Notes: generated by a model not told the origin, from the letters alone. Numbered from the stretch's first letter, positions 10,005 through 21,892 are shown. The stretch is 64,000 bases of DNA from Chrysogorgia sp. JL179-B06 (GCA_035772405.1 JAYKKM010000005.1:62001-126000), one strand, 5' to 3'. Program-made: numbers and translations.

Positions 10005-10975
10005 GAGATTATTTAATAAAACAAATCATAAATTTTAATAAAATTTAATACCAGTCTTCGGGTGATATAAATATCAACACAGCATGTTTAATACCTGACA
10101 GTGCTTCTATGATTTGACCAATTCAATGACACATAACGTTGTATTCAAGTTTATATTCGTTTTTGGTATTCGTTGTAACTTGTAAGATATTTGGCATTCA
10201 TAGTTTTCATCAGATCGCGGACCAACCCGTTTCGAAATCGCTCGGCATCTTTTAGAGTAGGTCTACCGTGATTGCGACTGCGATTGTAAACATATTAAAA
10301 TGTGAGCGTATTCAAGAAGTCAAGAACAAGATACTTCCCGCGACATATACTGACTGAACACTGCAATCCTTTATATCCCTCGCAAAAACTCTTCCCTTCG
10401 AAACACGAAAAGAAAGAAGACGCGTGACCAACCTCGTAAGATATTTCCCAATCCCAGCGACATAAACTCTGAAGACGCGCAAAGCCTGTTGGGGGCCTGG
10501 GGCCATATCTCGATCCAGAGCCCGCGTTCCCCCTGACCTGCGGCCTTCCTCGACCCGCTACCGCCCGAGTAATTACTCATTTCACGTACATTTCACGTTT
10601 TTTCGACTAAAACAACACAAAATTATGTTCCCGCTCACGACCTTAGATAAATATCCTTTTAGATCCATAAATATCCTTGTTTACCTACTTTCTTCCCCGT
10701 GAGTACGTCATCGTAACCAAGACAACCGATGTCCGGTTGATGGATACCGATATACGATATACGCGGCAATTTGCATCAGACAAACGACCGGACATTGTAC
10801 ACGACCGGACATTGTACCACCCCGTCAAGATTATCCGCCGTCCGGGCGAGGGGACAAGAAACAAATTTTATAGAAATTTTACTGACGTTTCGTTGCCAAC
10901 GCGCAACATTTTCAAAGTGAATTAATACAAGATGTGATAACTAATATTTAAATATATTTACAGTGTTAATAATAA
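10005..10975. other. Flank between nuclease fragment and Polinton-like element
   Basis: No confident gene. A 46-codon minus-strand frame ending near 10155 (containing GRPTLKDAERFRNGLVRDL) looks coding-like but has no start and no known domain. Around 10780-10815 the 17-base phrase ACGACCGGACATTGTAC is tandemly repeated twice. Confidence 0.4.
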
Positions 10976-10981
10976 GCCAAT
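10976..10981. other. Target-site duplication GCCAAT, left side of the Polinton-like element
   Basis: This hexamer immediately precedes the AGTAGG start of the inverted repeat and matches 18549-18554 on the far side of the element. Confidence 0.85.
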
Positions 10982-13220
10982 AGTAGGTATCCCCCCCATT
11001 CACCGAGCAAAGGGATGCCGACAGGAAGTGACTTAATAGGATTAAGTGTGAATAATAATGAGTGTACGTACAGAATAATAATGAGCGACTTATATATACA
11101 TACTCACTCTTGCAAATTACTTTCGTTCGTCAGTGGCATATCCCTTTGCGATCATACTTTTATTTATTCAGGGATCAATGTGTACGTACGCTCATTATTA
11201 TTCTGTACGTACGCTCCTGATTAATCCAGTCTTAATCCCGTGCGTTTGCTAACGAAGAGTTTATTGAAAAGGTTTGGTACGCGTGTGTTAGGCATGGATA
11301 TATTTCTGAAGAGTATGCTATAATGGGGAAGTTTCTTGACAAGATGAAAGTTAGTCTATCAGCAGAAGTCGAAGCATTTGGAGCGCAACATTAAAGACAA
11401 ATACAAAACGGTTCTTTTAAGAACCACCAAATTTACAAAAGAATATAAACAAATGGCTTAAATTATGTGTTCCATATTCTGCACGTACGCTCATTGCCAT
11501 TTAATTCTATGATATTACCTAACCATACGACATTATAATGCTAGGGCTGCATTTGGTTTGGTCACTTTGGCTAAATATGATTGGATGAACCTATTTTTGT
11601 TCGAGACATTAGAGAAGGATTGGAGCGCTTGTTGGAAGCATTAGAAGATAAATGAATACTCAACACTCTAGAAAACGTTCGTGGGAAACGAGGTGGGAAA
11701 CCTGGGCAAATCAAGTCCATGTGGATGAAGTCTCCATTACCGAATACCAGAAGATGTTTCCGCTGATCGAAGCAATATTCACCAAAGCCCTAGCCACTGA
11801 AATTGAGAAACTCTGCAAAGAAAACTGTTGTGGTTGCAAGATTGGTCACCCCAGTCAACGACAACACGACTGTCTTATGATGACAGAGGAAGATAGATGG
11901 GAACTTTACTGTAAAGACGCCATTGCGTTTGTCAACGATAAACGAATGATTTGGGACGAGTTTGTTGAAGCAACAAGAGTGTTAAAAATCAGATGTCATA
12001 AAGATGCTCTTGAACGTTTAAGACATTTAGAAAACGCGTCTGAGTGCGTGTTGTATACGTTGTGGCAATTGTGTAGTGATACGGAAAACCCAGAGATGAA
12101 ATGTATTCTAGGCTATCTCAATTATTGGAGAGAAAGAAATAAACAATTATTTTTTTTTGTATAACAAGTGTTGTGTTTCGTTTTGTATAACACTGGTGTT
12201 CAGTGTGACGAACGGAAGTAATTTGTGTTGGCAATAATCCCTCGCATTTCGTGTGTGTTTGTAACCAATATTTCAATAATTTTGTTTCATGATTTGCAAG
12301 CGCGGGTATATAGCGAATGTCCTGAAACGTTTACATCTGGTGTTTAATAATTTACTTGGTCGTATGGTTTATTATGAGTTTGACTCAACTCGAGTATCCC
12401 ATTTCGCTGCCGAGTCATGTCTAGAAAGCGACTGACTGTCGAAAGAGTCTTAGACGACATCGAACGAGTGATCCACACCTTATATTGACACGATTACAGT
12501 ATATATTATTTATGTTGAGATGCCGAGCGGTGTTACGCGGGCAGAAAACGAACGTGATCACAAACCTAGACACGCCAATTTATATTATAAACTAGATAAA
12601 CTGGGATTAATTTGAAGCAACGTCTAAAAATACCATCACGCAATGTCGCAATCTAATGACAAACCCCCGTAATCTCTGTCTCGCTCGTCGCAAAAGGTCG
12701 ATGAACGCTATCCATATACATTAAAGATTATCGAAGGCCATTGGCGAACTTGCTTACGAATTGCGCGAAAAAGCCAGCATTCCACTGAGTCGACGTTTCA
12801 AAGCAATTTGGGCGACCAAATAAACATTGTCGGACATTTATTCGGGCCCGGAAGCGTCTAAACGTTTTTTACGCCCACGATAACCATTGCGATGTAAGCA
12901 TGGGGTGACTCAAATTAATAACAAGAACCGCGCTTATAAAAGCTCGATGGTAATACAGAGCCAATACTTTACTTACAGTGTTTCAAAAGAAGGATAAAGG
13001 CGGTAACGCGAATGCGAAATCGTACTGATTTTAGAGCAAAATATGCTGCTATGTTTGGATGCATACATAAATGAACACAGACACAGTTTAACGTTTGTAA
13101 CAATATATTTGTAAAGTATAACAATTATTTACACCAATAAATAGTTCTTAAACATATTGTCCAGTTTTTACGTTATTTTCCAGTTTGGATCGTTTGACTT
13201 TGTATACGTTACCGTCCTCT
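10982..13220. repeat. Left terminal inverted repeat of the Polinton-like element
   Basis: This 2,239 bp segment is the reverse complement of 16311-18548 with a few substitutions and indels (for example near 11519 and in the T-run at 12150). It contains the ORF 11652-12164. Confidence 0.9.
11652..12164 (+). CDS. Uncharacterised 170-aa protein in the left terminal repeat
   Basis: This is the same gene as 4061-4600 and 17344-17883, facing inward from the left end. The ATG at 11652 gives 170 aa ending in a T-run-encoded FFFV. The residue 60-75 cysteine-histidine cluster (CCGCKIGHPSQRQHDC) is intact. Apart from the homopolymer tail, the protein is identical to the other copies. Such identity between the two arms indicates recent gene conversion or a young insertion, because the arms would otherwise drift apart. 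Confidence 0.6.
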   Translation: MNTQHSRKRSWETRWETWANQVHVDEVSITEYQKMFPLIEAIFTKALATEIEKLCKENCCGCKIGHPSQRQHDCLMMTEEDRWELYCKDAIAFVNDKRMIWDEFVEATRVLKIRCHKDALERLRHLENASECVLYTLWQLCSDTENPEMKCILGYLNYWRERNKQLFFFV

Positions 13221-13889
13221 GTTAGCAAAAGTTTACGTTTCTGTCTTCTATTTTTTTTGCTCTACAGCCGTACAGATTTGACATCTAATACTTTACAATT
13301 TTTTCGCTTATTGTTCCATGCACACAAATTAAAATGTTAACCACTTATTATGTTTTTTCTTCGTTTCCCCCGATTTAGAAATTTTTCGTTTACAAGTCTG
13401 TAAATGTTTTAATTTTGCATCTCGTAAGTAAATATTAAAGTTTCTCTCCATCTCTTCCTGTCGCTTAAATAAATTTTCCAGACTCTCCTCCATATTGAAT
13501 TCCTTTGGTTCTTCGCTTTGTCGAGGTATACATATTCCTATTTTACTCCACTTTAACCATTTCTGGCGTTCTTCTGTGTCCATACCATGGACTTGATCGA
13601 GATGATTTGCTAACCTTGCTAGATTTGTACTACCACAGCCAAACACAGGACAGTCTCTCCTTGTTCGACCCATCTTTACCCAACGAATTCCTAACACCAA
13701 TTGGCTCATTTTTTCTTGTGTTAGATATTTTGTGGCCCGTTTAGGCACGGGTTGGCCTTATATGGCACTATATGGCCCGATGGCCCGATTGCTGACCAGG
13801 CGTCCTAACCTGAGCAAGCCCGGGCTTGTCACGCTCCGCTATTGTGACGTCACTACAAAAAGCGATTAACTTGCAAAAATAAAGTGCCC
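12986..13889. repeat. Internal direct repeat A (overlaps the inner left TIR)
   Basis: Starts at AAAAGAAGGATAAAG and ends at AAAGTGCCC. It is directly repeated as A' at 15369-16289, with scattered substitutions and small indels. The first 235 bases are also part of the left TIR, so this stretch occurs three times in the element: twice direct and once inverted. Confidence 0.8.
13329..13709 (-). CDS. Zinc-finger protein of the Polinton-like element, copy 2
   Basis: Identical in sequence to 53-433. ATG at 13709 gives 126 aa, with an open frame upstream to 13748. One C-x4-C-x10-H-x4-H finger, a basic N-terminal flank and a lysine-rich C-terminus. It lies just inside the left TIR and reads toward it. 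It could be a DNA-binding accessory protein. Confidence 0.55.
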   Translation of the reverse strand: MSQLVLGIRWVKMGRTRRDCPVFGCGSTNLARLANHLDQVHGMDTEERQKWLKWSKIGICIPRQSEEPKEFNMEESLENLFKRQEEMERNFNIYLRDAKLKHLQTCKRKISKSGETKKKHNKWLTF

Positions 13890-15366
13890 GAACATTGATT
13901 TCGTCTGAGTATTCTTTTAGTAATTGTGGTACGGTCAGATAGTCAAAGTACGTTTGGACGTCGCTGACCATTTCAACTTTCGTCATATTAGGGCGTTGCG
14001 CAAACTTGCCTGAAAGATATGAAAGAATAATAAGAGTCTGAAAAAATATTCGCCATGGTCGATGCGCAAACCTGTTATAACTTGTTGTAGCGGGGTGGGG
14101 TGTTTAGAGCGTATCTATACTTACCCCAAAACCAGTTCAGCATCAACTTGGCCAAGGCTCGCATGCCTGGATTGTGTTCGATTTTGCTTCGATCTAGTTG
14201 AATTCCCTCAACTCGTAGATATTCGTCCACATACTGTTGTTTCTGTTCTTCAGTGGTGCAATTCTTTGGGTTGCCACTCTACTCTTGTTTGATCTTCAGG
14301 AAGGCGTTGACATATTCCTTGAACAGCTCGTCTGACTGCTGGGGGAAATGCCATACTTCGTGCAGTTGCAAGATTCGGTAACCCTTTTCCAATGCTTTCT
14401 CCAACTCCACATTACACCAGGTTCCTTGAATGGCTCTTTCGTTGTCGGAATGGGTACAAGAGGTCTGGTTACACGTATCTACACACAGTTTGCAGAGGGG
14501 AACATCAATTTACCCAGAGTACGATAGGGCAGGACAGGATGGAAAAGACCTTGAGGTGGAAGTACCGTGCATTTGATCATTCCAAAGTAGGTTGAAATAT
14601 CTTCGTCAAAATTATCGGTAATGATGCGTGGGTGACCGACGATTGTCCGCGTCATCTTGTTACACCAAGGATAGAGGCTGGTAAAATCGACGTTTCTGTA
14701 AGAAATGACACCGTTAGATTCACTCTTAGATTTATTTTTTGCCGCACTATCATCGTACCTTATTTTTTCACCATCTTTACATTCGTGAAACAGTTTTGCA
14801 GCGTTAGTTCGTCCACCAAAGAAAGCATCACGAGGCTCCAAAGGATCAACCATGTCGTAGTTATTGAAGTGCCGCTTCATGTCTTCATCGCGTTCCAATT
14901 CTCGCTTAATGTCACATTCCCATACTTCGACCACGTTGAAACCATGGTCTTTGAGATAGCTGATCTTTTCCACTGTGGCTTGATATAGATCCTGCACGGT
15001 TTTACCAGTTACGGTATTCACGGTATCCCGAGCATAGCAGTTCAAACACCCTGCAAAAATAAACAGTGTTTAATACTATTTTTTTTTTGCTTCTTCGAGG
15101 GCGGCGTATATTCAAGGAAATACTAATGAGAAACTTTGAATATATTTACCGTGCCAGAAGCAGCCATTGATTTCGTAGACTGTGTTGGTTTCTTCGTGAT
15201 AACCGTCCAACAAATACTGGCCAACACGTTTTTCACCAACATTGTGAGCGTTGAATGTAGATGTCATTCTTTTCAGCAGTATAGGATAGCCATTTTAGAG
15301 CCAAGACGGATTGCTTGTCTTTTGGACGATAACCATGTGGCGGAATGATAGCGATGGTATTCTATT
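13890..15366 (-). pseudogene. Truncated family B DNA polymerase, copy 2
   Basis: Copy of 614-2090 with the same frameshifts, the same two introns (15051-15149 and 14010-14124) and the same loss of the region after motif B. Motif A (DFTSLYP) lies near 14590-14610. Because both copies share every disabling change, the gene was already broken before the 13.3 kb duplication. The remaining part corresponds to the end of the exonuclease region and the first part of the palm domain. Confidence 0.8.
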
Positions 15367-15368
15367 TT

Positions 15369-16289
15369 AAAAGAAGGATAAAGGGGGTAACGCGAATGCG
15401 AAATCGTACTGATTTTAGAGCAAAATATGCTGCTATGCTTGGATGCATACATAAATGAACACAGACACAGTTTAACGTTTGTAACAATATATTTGTAAAG
15501 TATAACAATTATTTACACCAATAATTAGTTCTTAAACATATTGTCCAGTTTTTACGTTATTTTCCAGTTTGGATCGTTTGACTTTGTATACGTTACCGTC
15601 CTCTGTTAGCAAAAGTTTACGCGTTTCTGTCTTCTTTTTTTTTTGCTCTACAGCCGTACAGATTTGACATCTAATACTTTACAATTTTTTCGCTTATTGT
15701 TCCATGCACACAAATTAAAATGTTAACCACTTATTATGTTTTTTCTTCGTTTTCCCCGACTTAGAAATTTTTCGTTTACAGGTCTGCACATGCTTTAATT
15801 TGGCATCTCGTAAGTAAATATTAAAGTTTCTCTCCCATCTCTTCCTGTCGCTTAAATAAATTTTCCAGACTCTCCTCCATATTGAATTCCTTTGGTTCTT
15901 CGCTTTGTCGAGGTATACATATTCCTATTTTACTCCACTTTAACCATTTCTGGCGTTCTTCTGTGTCCATACCGTGGACTTGATCGATATGATTTGCTAA
16001 CCTTGCTAGATTTGTACTACCACAGCCAAACACAGGACAGTCTCTCCTTGTTCGACCCATCTTTACCCAACGAATTCCTCACACCAATTGGCTCATTTTT
16101 TTCTTGTGTTAGATATTTTATGTGGCCCGTTTAGGCCCGGTTTGGCCTTATATGGCACTATATGGCCCGATGGCCCGATTGCTGACCAGGCGTCCTAACC
16201 TGGGCAAGCCCGGGCTTGTCACGCCCCGCTATTGTGACGTCACTACAAAAAGCGATTAACTTGCAAAAAATGCCTTATATAAAGTGCCC
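15369..16289. repeat. Internal direct repeat A', copy 2
   Basis: Partner of 12986-13889, lying between the polymerase remnant and the right TIR. It contains the truncated zinc-finger frame 15821-16060 and a repeated ATGGCCCG phrase near 16165 that is one unit longer than in the first duplication copy. Confidence 0.8.
15821..16060 (-). pseudogene. Truncated duplicate of the zinc-finger ORF, copy 2
   Basis: This is 79 aa from ATG 16060, identical to 2546-2785. The finger motif is intact but the frame ends early through a one-base insertion compared with 13329-13709. Confidence 0.6.
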
Positions 16290-16310
16290 TTCGCAGTTTT
16301 TTTTCTCTCG

Positions 16311-18548
16311 AGAGGACGGTAACGTATACAAAGTCAAACGATCCAAACTGGAAAATAACGTAAAAACTGGACAATATGTTTAAGAACTAATTATTGGTGT
16401 AAATAATTGTTATACTTTACAAATATATTGTTACAAACGTTAAACTGTGTCTGTGTTCATTTATGTATGCATCCAAACATAGCAGCATATTTTGCTCTAA
16501 AATCAGTACGATTTCGCATTCGCGTTACCGCCTTTATCCTTCTTTTGAAACACTGTAAGTAAAGTATTGGCTCTGTATTACCATCGAGCTTTAATTATAA
16601 GCGCGGTTCTTGTTATTAATTTGAGTCACCCAATGCTTACATCGCAATGGTTATCGTGGGCGTAAAAAACGTTTAGACGCTTCCGGGCCCGAATAAATGT
16701 CCGACAATGTTTATTTAGTCGCCCAAATTGCTTTGAAACGTCGACTCAGTGGAATGCTGGCTTTTTCGCGCAATTCGTAAGCAAGTTCGCCAATGGCCTT
16801 CGATAATCTTTAATGTATATGGATAGCGTTCATCGACCTTTTGCGACGAGCGAGACAGAGATTACGGGGGTTTGTCATTAGATTGCGACATTGCGTGATG
16901 GTATTTTTAGACGTTGCTTCAAATTAATCCCAGTTTATCTAGTTTATAATATAAATTGGCGTGTCTAGGTTTGTGATCACGTTCGTTTTCTGCCCGCGTA
17001 ACACCGCTCGGCATCTCAACATAAATAATATATACTGTAATCGTGTCAATATAAGGTGTGGATCACTCGTTCGATGTCGTCTAAGACTCTTTCGACAGTC
17101 AGTCGCTTTCTAGACATGACTCGGCAGCGAAATGGGATACTCGAGTTGAGTCAAACTCATAATAAACCATACGACCAAGTAAATTATTAAACACCAGATG
17201 TAAACGTTTCAGGACATTCGCTATATACCCGCGCTTGCAAATCATGAAACAAAATTATTGAAATATTGGTTACAAACACACACGAAATGCGAGGGATTAT
17301 TGCCAACACAAATTACTTCCGTTCGTCACACTGAACACCAGTGTTATACAAAACGAAACACAACACTTGTTATACAAAAAAAAAAAAATTGTTTATTTCT
17401 TTCTCTCCAATAATTGAGATAGCCTAGAATACATTTCATCTCTGGGTTTTCCGTATCACTACACAATTGCCACAACGTATACAACACGCACTCAGACGCG
17501 TTTTCTAAATGTCTTAAACGTTCAAGAGCATCTTTATGACATCTGATTTTTAACACTCTTGTTGCTTCAACAAACTCGTCCCAAATCATTCGTTTATCGT
17601 TGACAAACGCAATGGCGTCTTTACAGTAAAGTTCCCATCTATCTTCCTCTGTCATCATAAGACAGTCGTGTTGTCGTTGACTGGGGTGACCAATCTTGCA
17701 ACCACAACAGTTTTCTTTGCAGAGTTTCTCAATTTCAGTGGCTAGGGCTTTGGTGAATATTGCTTCGATCAGCGGAAACATCTTCTGGTATTCGGTAATG
17801 GAGACTTCATCCACATGGACTTGATTTGCCCAGGTTTCCCACCTCGTTTCCCACGAACGTTTTCTAGAGTGTTGAGTATTCATTTATCTTCTAATGCTTC
17901 CAACAAGCGCTCCAATCCTTCTCTAATGTCTCGAACAAAAATAGGTTCATCCAATCATATTTAGCCAAAGTGACCAAACCAAATGCAGCCCTAGCATTAT
18001 AATGTCGTATGGTAATATCATAGAATTAAATGGCAATGAGCGTACGTGCAGAATATGGAACACATAATTTAAGCCATTTGTTTATATTCTTTTGTAAATT
18101 TGGTGGTTCTTAAAAGAACCGTTTTGTATTTGTCTTTAATGTTGCGCTCCAAATGCTTCGACTTCTGCTGATAGACTAACTTTCATCTTGTCAAGAAACT
18201 TCCCCATTATAGCATACTCTTCAGAAATATATCCATGCCTAACACACGCGTACCAAACCTTTTCAATAAACTCTTCGTTAGCAAACGCACGGGATTAAGA
18301 CTGGATTAATCAGGAGCGTACGTACAGAATAATAATGAGCGTACGTACACATTGATCCCTGAATAAATAAAAGTATGATCGCAAAGGGATATGCCGCTGA
18401 CGAACGAAAGTAATTTGCAAGAGTGAGTATGTATATATAAGTCGCTCATTATTATTCTGTACGTACACTCATTATTATTCACACTTAATCCTATTAAGTC
18501 ACTTCCTGTCGGCATCCCTTTGCTCGGTGAATGGGGGGGATACCTACT
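16311..18548. repeat. Right terminal inverted repeat of the Polinton-like element
   Basis: Reverse complement of 10982-13220. It ends in CCTACT and is followed by the duplicated GCCAAT. It carries the ORF 17344-17883. Confidence 0.9.
17344..17883 (-). CDS. Uncharacterised 179-aa protein in the right terminal repeat
   Basis: Third copy of the TIR-borne gene in the window (see 4061-4600). It starts with ATG at 17883 and keeps the C-C-G-C...H-D-C cluster. The C-terminal extension past NKQ comes from a longer poly-A tract than in the left arm, so the functional end is probably near residue 165. Confidence 0.6.
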   Translation of the reverse strand: MNTQHSRKRSWETRWETWANQVHVDEVSITEYQKMFPLIEAIFTKALATEIEKLCKENCCGCKIGHPSQRQHDCLMMTEEDRWELYCKDAIAFVNDKRMIWDEFVEATRVLKIRCHKDALERLRHLENASECVLYTLWQLCSDTENPEMKCILGYLNYWRERNKQFFFFCITSVVFRFV

Positions 18549-18554
18549 GCCAAT
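18549..18554. other. Target-site duplication GCCAAT, right side
   Basis: Follows the CCTACT end and matches 10976-10981. Confidence 0.85.
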
Positions 18555-18653
18555 CAAAACAAAGTCAAAACAAAGAAAGCGGAACGGAACTGACATTTCC
18601 GTTGAGGCAGGGTTTAAATTTAGAAATAAGTAAACTTTCTCTGATAAGTAATT

Positions 18654-18654
<1 letters not shown>

Positions 18655-18687
<33 letters not shown>

Positions 18688-18698
18688 TATATATATAT
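18655..18698. repeat. TA microsatellite, longer allele
   Basis: Counterpart of 5372-5402 with extra TA units. Confidence 0.85.
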
Positions 18699-19248
18699 CC
18701 GCCCATATGGAAGCGTGTGAGTTTAAACGCCTCTATAGAGCAAGATTATATAAAAATCTTATTCGATGTATTTTGAAATCTTGATCAAGGTAGAGAGTGG
18801 CATTTTATGTATGTAATGCTGAATCATTTGCATTTCCAACATGAATAACTATTAATTATATTTATACACTGTCCGTTTTCTCTGAATTCATTAATAAGAA
18901 TGAACTGACTTATACTTGACAAAGTTCTGCACTTCCTTAATCAACTATCGGGGAATACTGAAGGAAAGAAAACCTTGTTTCAAGCTCATATTTTTAGTCT
19001 TGTTTACCGTTAATTAATTCGCCATGTTTTCAATGCATTTCACGGGGGGTGTTCCCTTAGTTAGGGCGGGCCTATATGGCCGCGCGCTCAGCCAAAGCAA
19101 AGGCTGGTATCTAACTGTAACATAGTTAACAATTTAAGTTTAACTGTATTATTTATTACGCATCGTGGTGATCAGCTGAGCAAAGAATAACAATTACACA
19201 AGCTTCTGGTAGGAATCTCCCTGTCAGAAGTTTTTAAAGCAAATCACG

Positions 19249-20712
19249 ATGAATAACCAACTGCAGTCGTTCGTCAGTCGTTTATTTTCAGGATCTTGGC
19301 TATCATTCAAGAAAGAGACAGACTCAACCGAATCTCAATATGAAATGTTGAATAGCGATGAGAGAAACGAAGCTGAAAATGAGATTCCTGTTGTGGTAAC
19401 AATTGACCATATTCTTAATGATGTTGGCTTAACTTTATTCCATATTAAATTATTTCTCTTTCTCGGCTGTATAAACATGGTGGACGCTTTGGAAGTGTCC
19501 ATGCTGTCCGTTGTTAGTCCTGTCATCAAATCGAAATGGAATCTTTCTATTTGGGAAGAAGCACTGATACCTTTCGTCGCAACATGTGGTATTGCTATCG
19601 GCTCTTCGCTCTGGGGATGGACGTCTGATAAATATGGCAGAAAACGTGCACTTGTTTTGTCTTCGGTATGCATATTTTGTTTTGGTTTGACAAGTTTCTT
19701 GGCCATCAATTACTACTTGCTTCTAGTGATTCTTTTCCTCACTGGACTTGGCGTGGCTACAACACAAGTCATCACAATGATCCAAGAGTTATTTCCCAAA
19801 CTACACAGGACAAAATTTTCACTCTTGATCAGCACATTTTGGGCTCTTGGATTTTTTATATCAGCAATTGCAGGTACGTATATCAATTTTCTTGGATTTC
19901 GTGGTGCTCTAGCTCTGGTGTGTATTCCAACGGCCATATTTCTCATGGGAATGCCTTTTGTACCGGAGTCTCCACGGTTTTGTCTTGCGTCAGGCGACAA
20001 CGAAAAAGCTCTATTAATCTTACGACAAATTGCTCCAAAGAAAAATGCAGCCAAGTTTAACAACTGGCGAATTTACAAGAATGTGGACATACCAATGAAA
20101 AGAGGAAATGTCATGGAGTTATTTCGACATGGCTATGGCAAAATAACTTGCTGTCTTTGGCTTGTTTGGTTCTTCTCTATATTTAGTTATTATCTCACAA
20201 TATTTTCAGCAACTGAACTTGCCTCGAATAAGATATCTCTCGAATTGAAAACTAATAAGTCTTACTTTACGTTGGCGTGGATGAGTGTACCAGAAATAGC
20301 AATTATCTTATTGATTACGCTCGGGAGCCATTTCTTTAGTAGCAAAACATTGATGCTTGTCTCTATATCAATAACAGTTTGTTTACAAGCTATAATTGCA
20401 TTGTTCATCGGATTTAATCACAAAACTACTGCTCTGGTACTTCTCGTATTATCAAGAGGTTGCCTGGCAGGCGAGACTACCTTAATATTCATATACACCA
20501 GTGAAGTGTATCCAACTACAATGAGAGGGATAGGTATGGGCATGGCATATTCTTTAGGCCGACTAGGAATGATTGTCGGGCCATTTATTGCTCAAACACT
20601 TTTTCAGAAGACGTTCGTCGGCGGAACAATCGTTAATGTTGGTTCATTGCTGTTAGCATTGGTGGCAACAGTTTGTTTGCCATTACTCGGTAAAAGTCAA
20701 ATGTTGGAGTAG
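19249..20712 (+). CDS. SV2/SVOP-like MFS transporter, copy 2
   Basis: 487 aa, identical to the product of 5954-7417, including motif A (DKYGRKR), PESPR and YTSEVYPTTMRG. The upstream 600 bases are also essentially identical, so both copies would share promoter elements if both are real. Single exon, twelve predicted membrane spans, hydrophilic N-terminus of about 60 residues. The Polinton-like element ends about 700 bp upstream of the start codon, so the element's right repeat forms the distal upstream region of the gene in both copies. Confidence 0.9.
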   Translation: MNNQLQSFVSRLFSGSWLSFKKETDSTESQYEMLNSDERNEAENEIPVVVTIDHILNDVGLTLFHIKLFLFLGCINMVDALEVSMLSVVSPVIKSKWNLSIWEEALIPFVATCGIAIGSSLWGWTSDKYGRKRALVLSSVCIFCFGLTSFLAINYYLLLVILFLTGLGVATTQVITMIQELFPKLHRTKFSLLISTFWALGFFISAIAGTYINFLGFRGALALVCIPTAIFLMGMPFVPESPRFCLASGDNEKALLILRQIAPKKNAAKFNNWRIYKNVDIPMKRGNVMELFRHGYGKITCCLWLVWFFSIFSYYLTIFSATELASNKISLELKTNKSYFTLAWMSVPEIAIILLITLGSHFFSSKTLMLVSISITVCLQAIIALFIGFNHKTTALVLLVLSRGCLAGETTLIFIYTSEVYPTTMRGIGMGMAYSLGRLGMIVGPFIAQTLFQKTFVGGTIVNVGSLLLALVATVCLPLLGKSQMLE

Positions 20713-21838
20713 AATTACAAGCCATGTTGACCTGACCACAATTAATAAAACATGACAGTAACAGTTGCATATCTGTTGCACCAACCATCGTGTCAGTTTT
20801 TTGGTTTCACGACTAACATACAATCAATAAATAATTCCGTTCAATGCATGTACATTTTCAGAGAGTAATGCGTGCACTGATCGATCCTATAGTATGGTTA
20901 AATTCATGTCTATTGGAACTAATGCCACCGTTGATTTGGAGGTTTCAGTGCAAAGAGTGAAAAATATCCTTGTTTAATAGCAATGATAATGAGTTTTAAA
21001 TTTGACTTTCAAATCATATAAGCAAAAGTATAACATAACAAAAGCAGCTTCCCAAGCAAAACCTGATATATATGTTTGTTGAAAATCTTGTTTTCCGTGA
21101 ACTATACTCAGGCGTAGAAATTTCGAAAATCGTGATCATGCATGATGGTTGATCTTCTTGTAGGGTATATGCATTTTATAAACGAACAGTTCTCACTCTC
21201 AATTGACTCCTTACAAGTATTTCATTTATTATTCGCTCTGCTGAACATTGAACATCGGGACTTTGAAGTTGTCCTCATTATGGTTGTTTTGGATATGACA
21301 GGAAATACATGCAAGGGGTCAAAAGACGTTTTCCACAAAACAATGCATCATGGACTTGAAATTTGTACAGTGCATAGGTTGGTTCAAAGGAACCACAGTC
21401 ATCCATAACCGTCCTACTCAAGTATTTCCTTTCAATAGCGGAGCGCACAGATGACGTTATTGTCAATTTTGTCCGCATTTAATTGGTCATTTGGGAATTC
21501 TTCAGAGTCAATTTCAGTTTGTTTGACCACGTTTTAGGTTTAGAAATAGAATCTGTAATCTCTGCTATTTAGCCCTGATTAACAATGAAGCACTGTTTTG
21601 TGGAACCTATCTATATATGGCGGTGTTTATACATGAGGCCGGCCAGAGTTCAGGTCATGCTGACTTTAGTTCGGGTGTAGTATTTTCCCCCGTAGGTTGT
21701 TTACATGTATATGTATGTATGTATGTACACTGTATGTATGTATGTATGTATCAACTTTATCCCCTCACAAGCGAGGGTGATAATCTCGCAGCGGCAGGGA
21801 CCCATTTCTCACAAAAATTTCTCAAAAAAACACTTTGT
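20713..21838. other. 3' flank of transporter copy 2; no gene
   Basis: Same content as 7418-8540. A 7-base insertion (TTGAACA-type) near 21245 relative to copy one opens a longer spurious frame but adds no recognisable protein. Confidence 0.6.
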
Positions 21839-21845
21839 TAATATA

Positions 21846-21892
<47 letters not shown>

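Larger units (their letters stand above)
10982..18548. mobile_element. Complete 7.57 kb Polinton/Maverick-like element, non-autonomous
   Basis: The ends are AGTAGG...CCTACT in perfect inverted orientation, flanked by direct GCCAAT. Terminal inverted repeats are about 2.24 kb (10982-13220 and 16311-18548). The order inside is left TIR, zinc-finger ORF, polymerase remnant (minus strand), zinc-finger ORF duplicate, right TIR. No integrase, packaging ATPase, protease or capsid gene is visible, so the element could only have moved with help from a relative. Polintons normally have 6-bp target duplications and AG...CT ends, which fits. A full-length relative would be 15-20 kb. Confidence 0.8.

Noticed and set aside
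10155..10300. Coding-like minus-strand stretch with GRPTLKDAERFRNGLVRDL
   Set aside because: No start codon, no known domain and no splice context I could support. It remains a possible exon or TE remnant.
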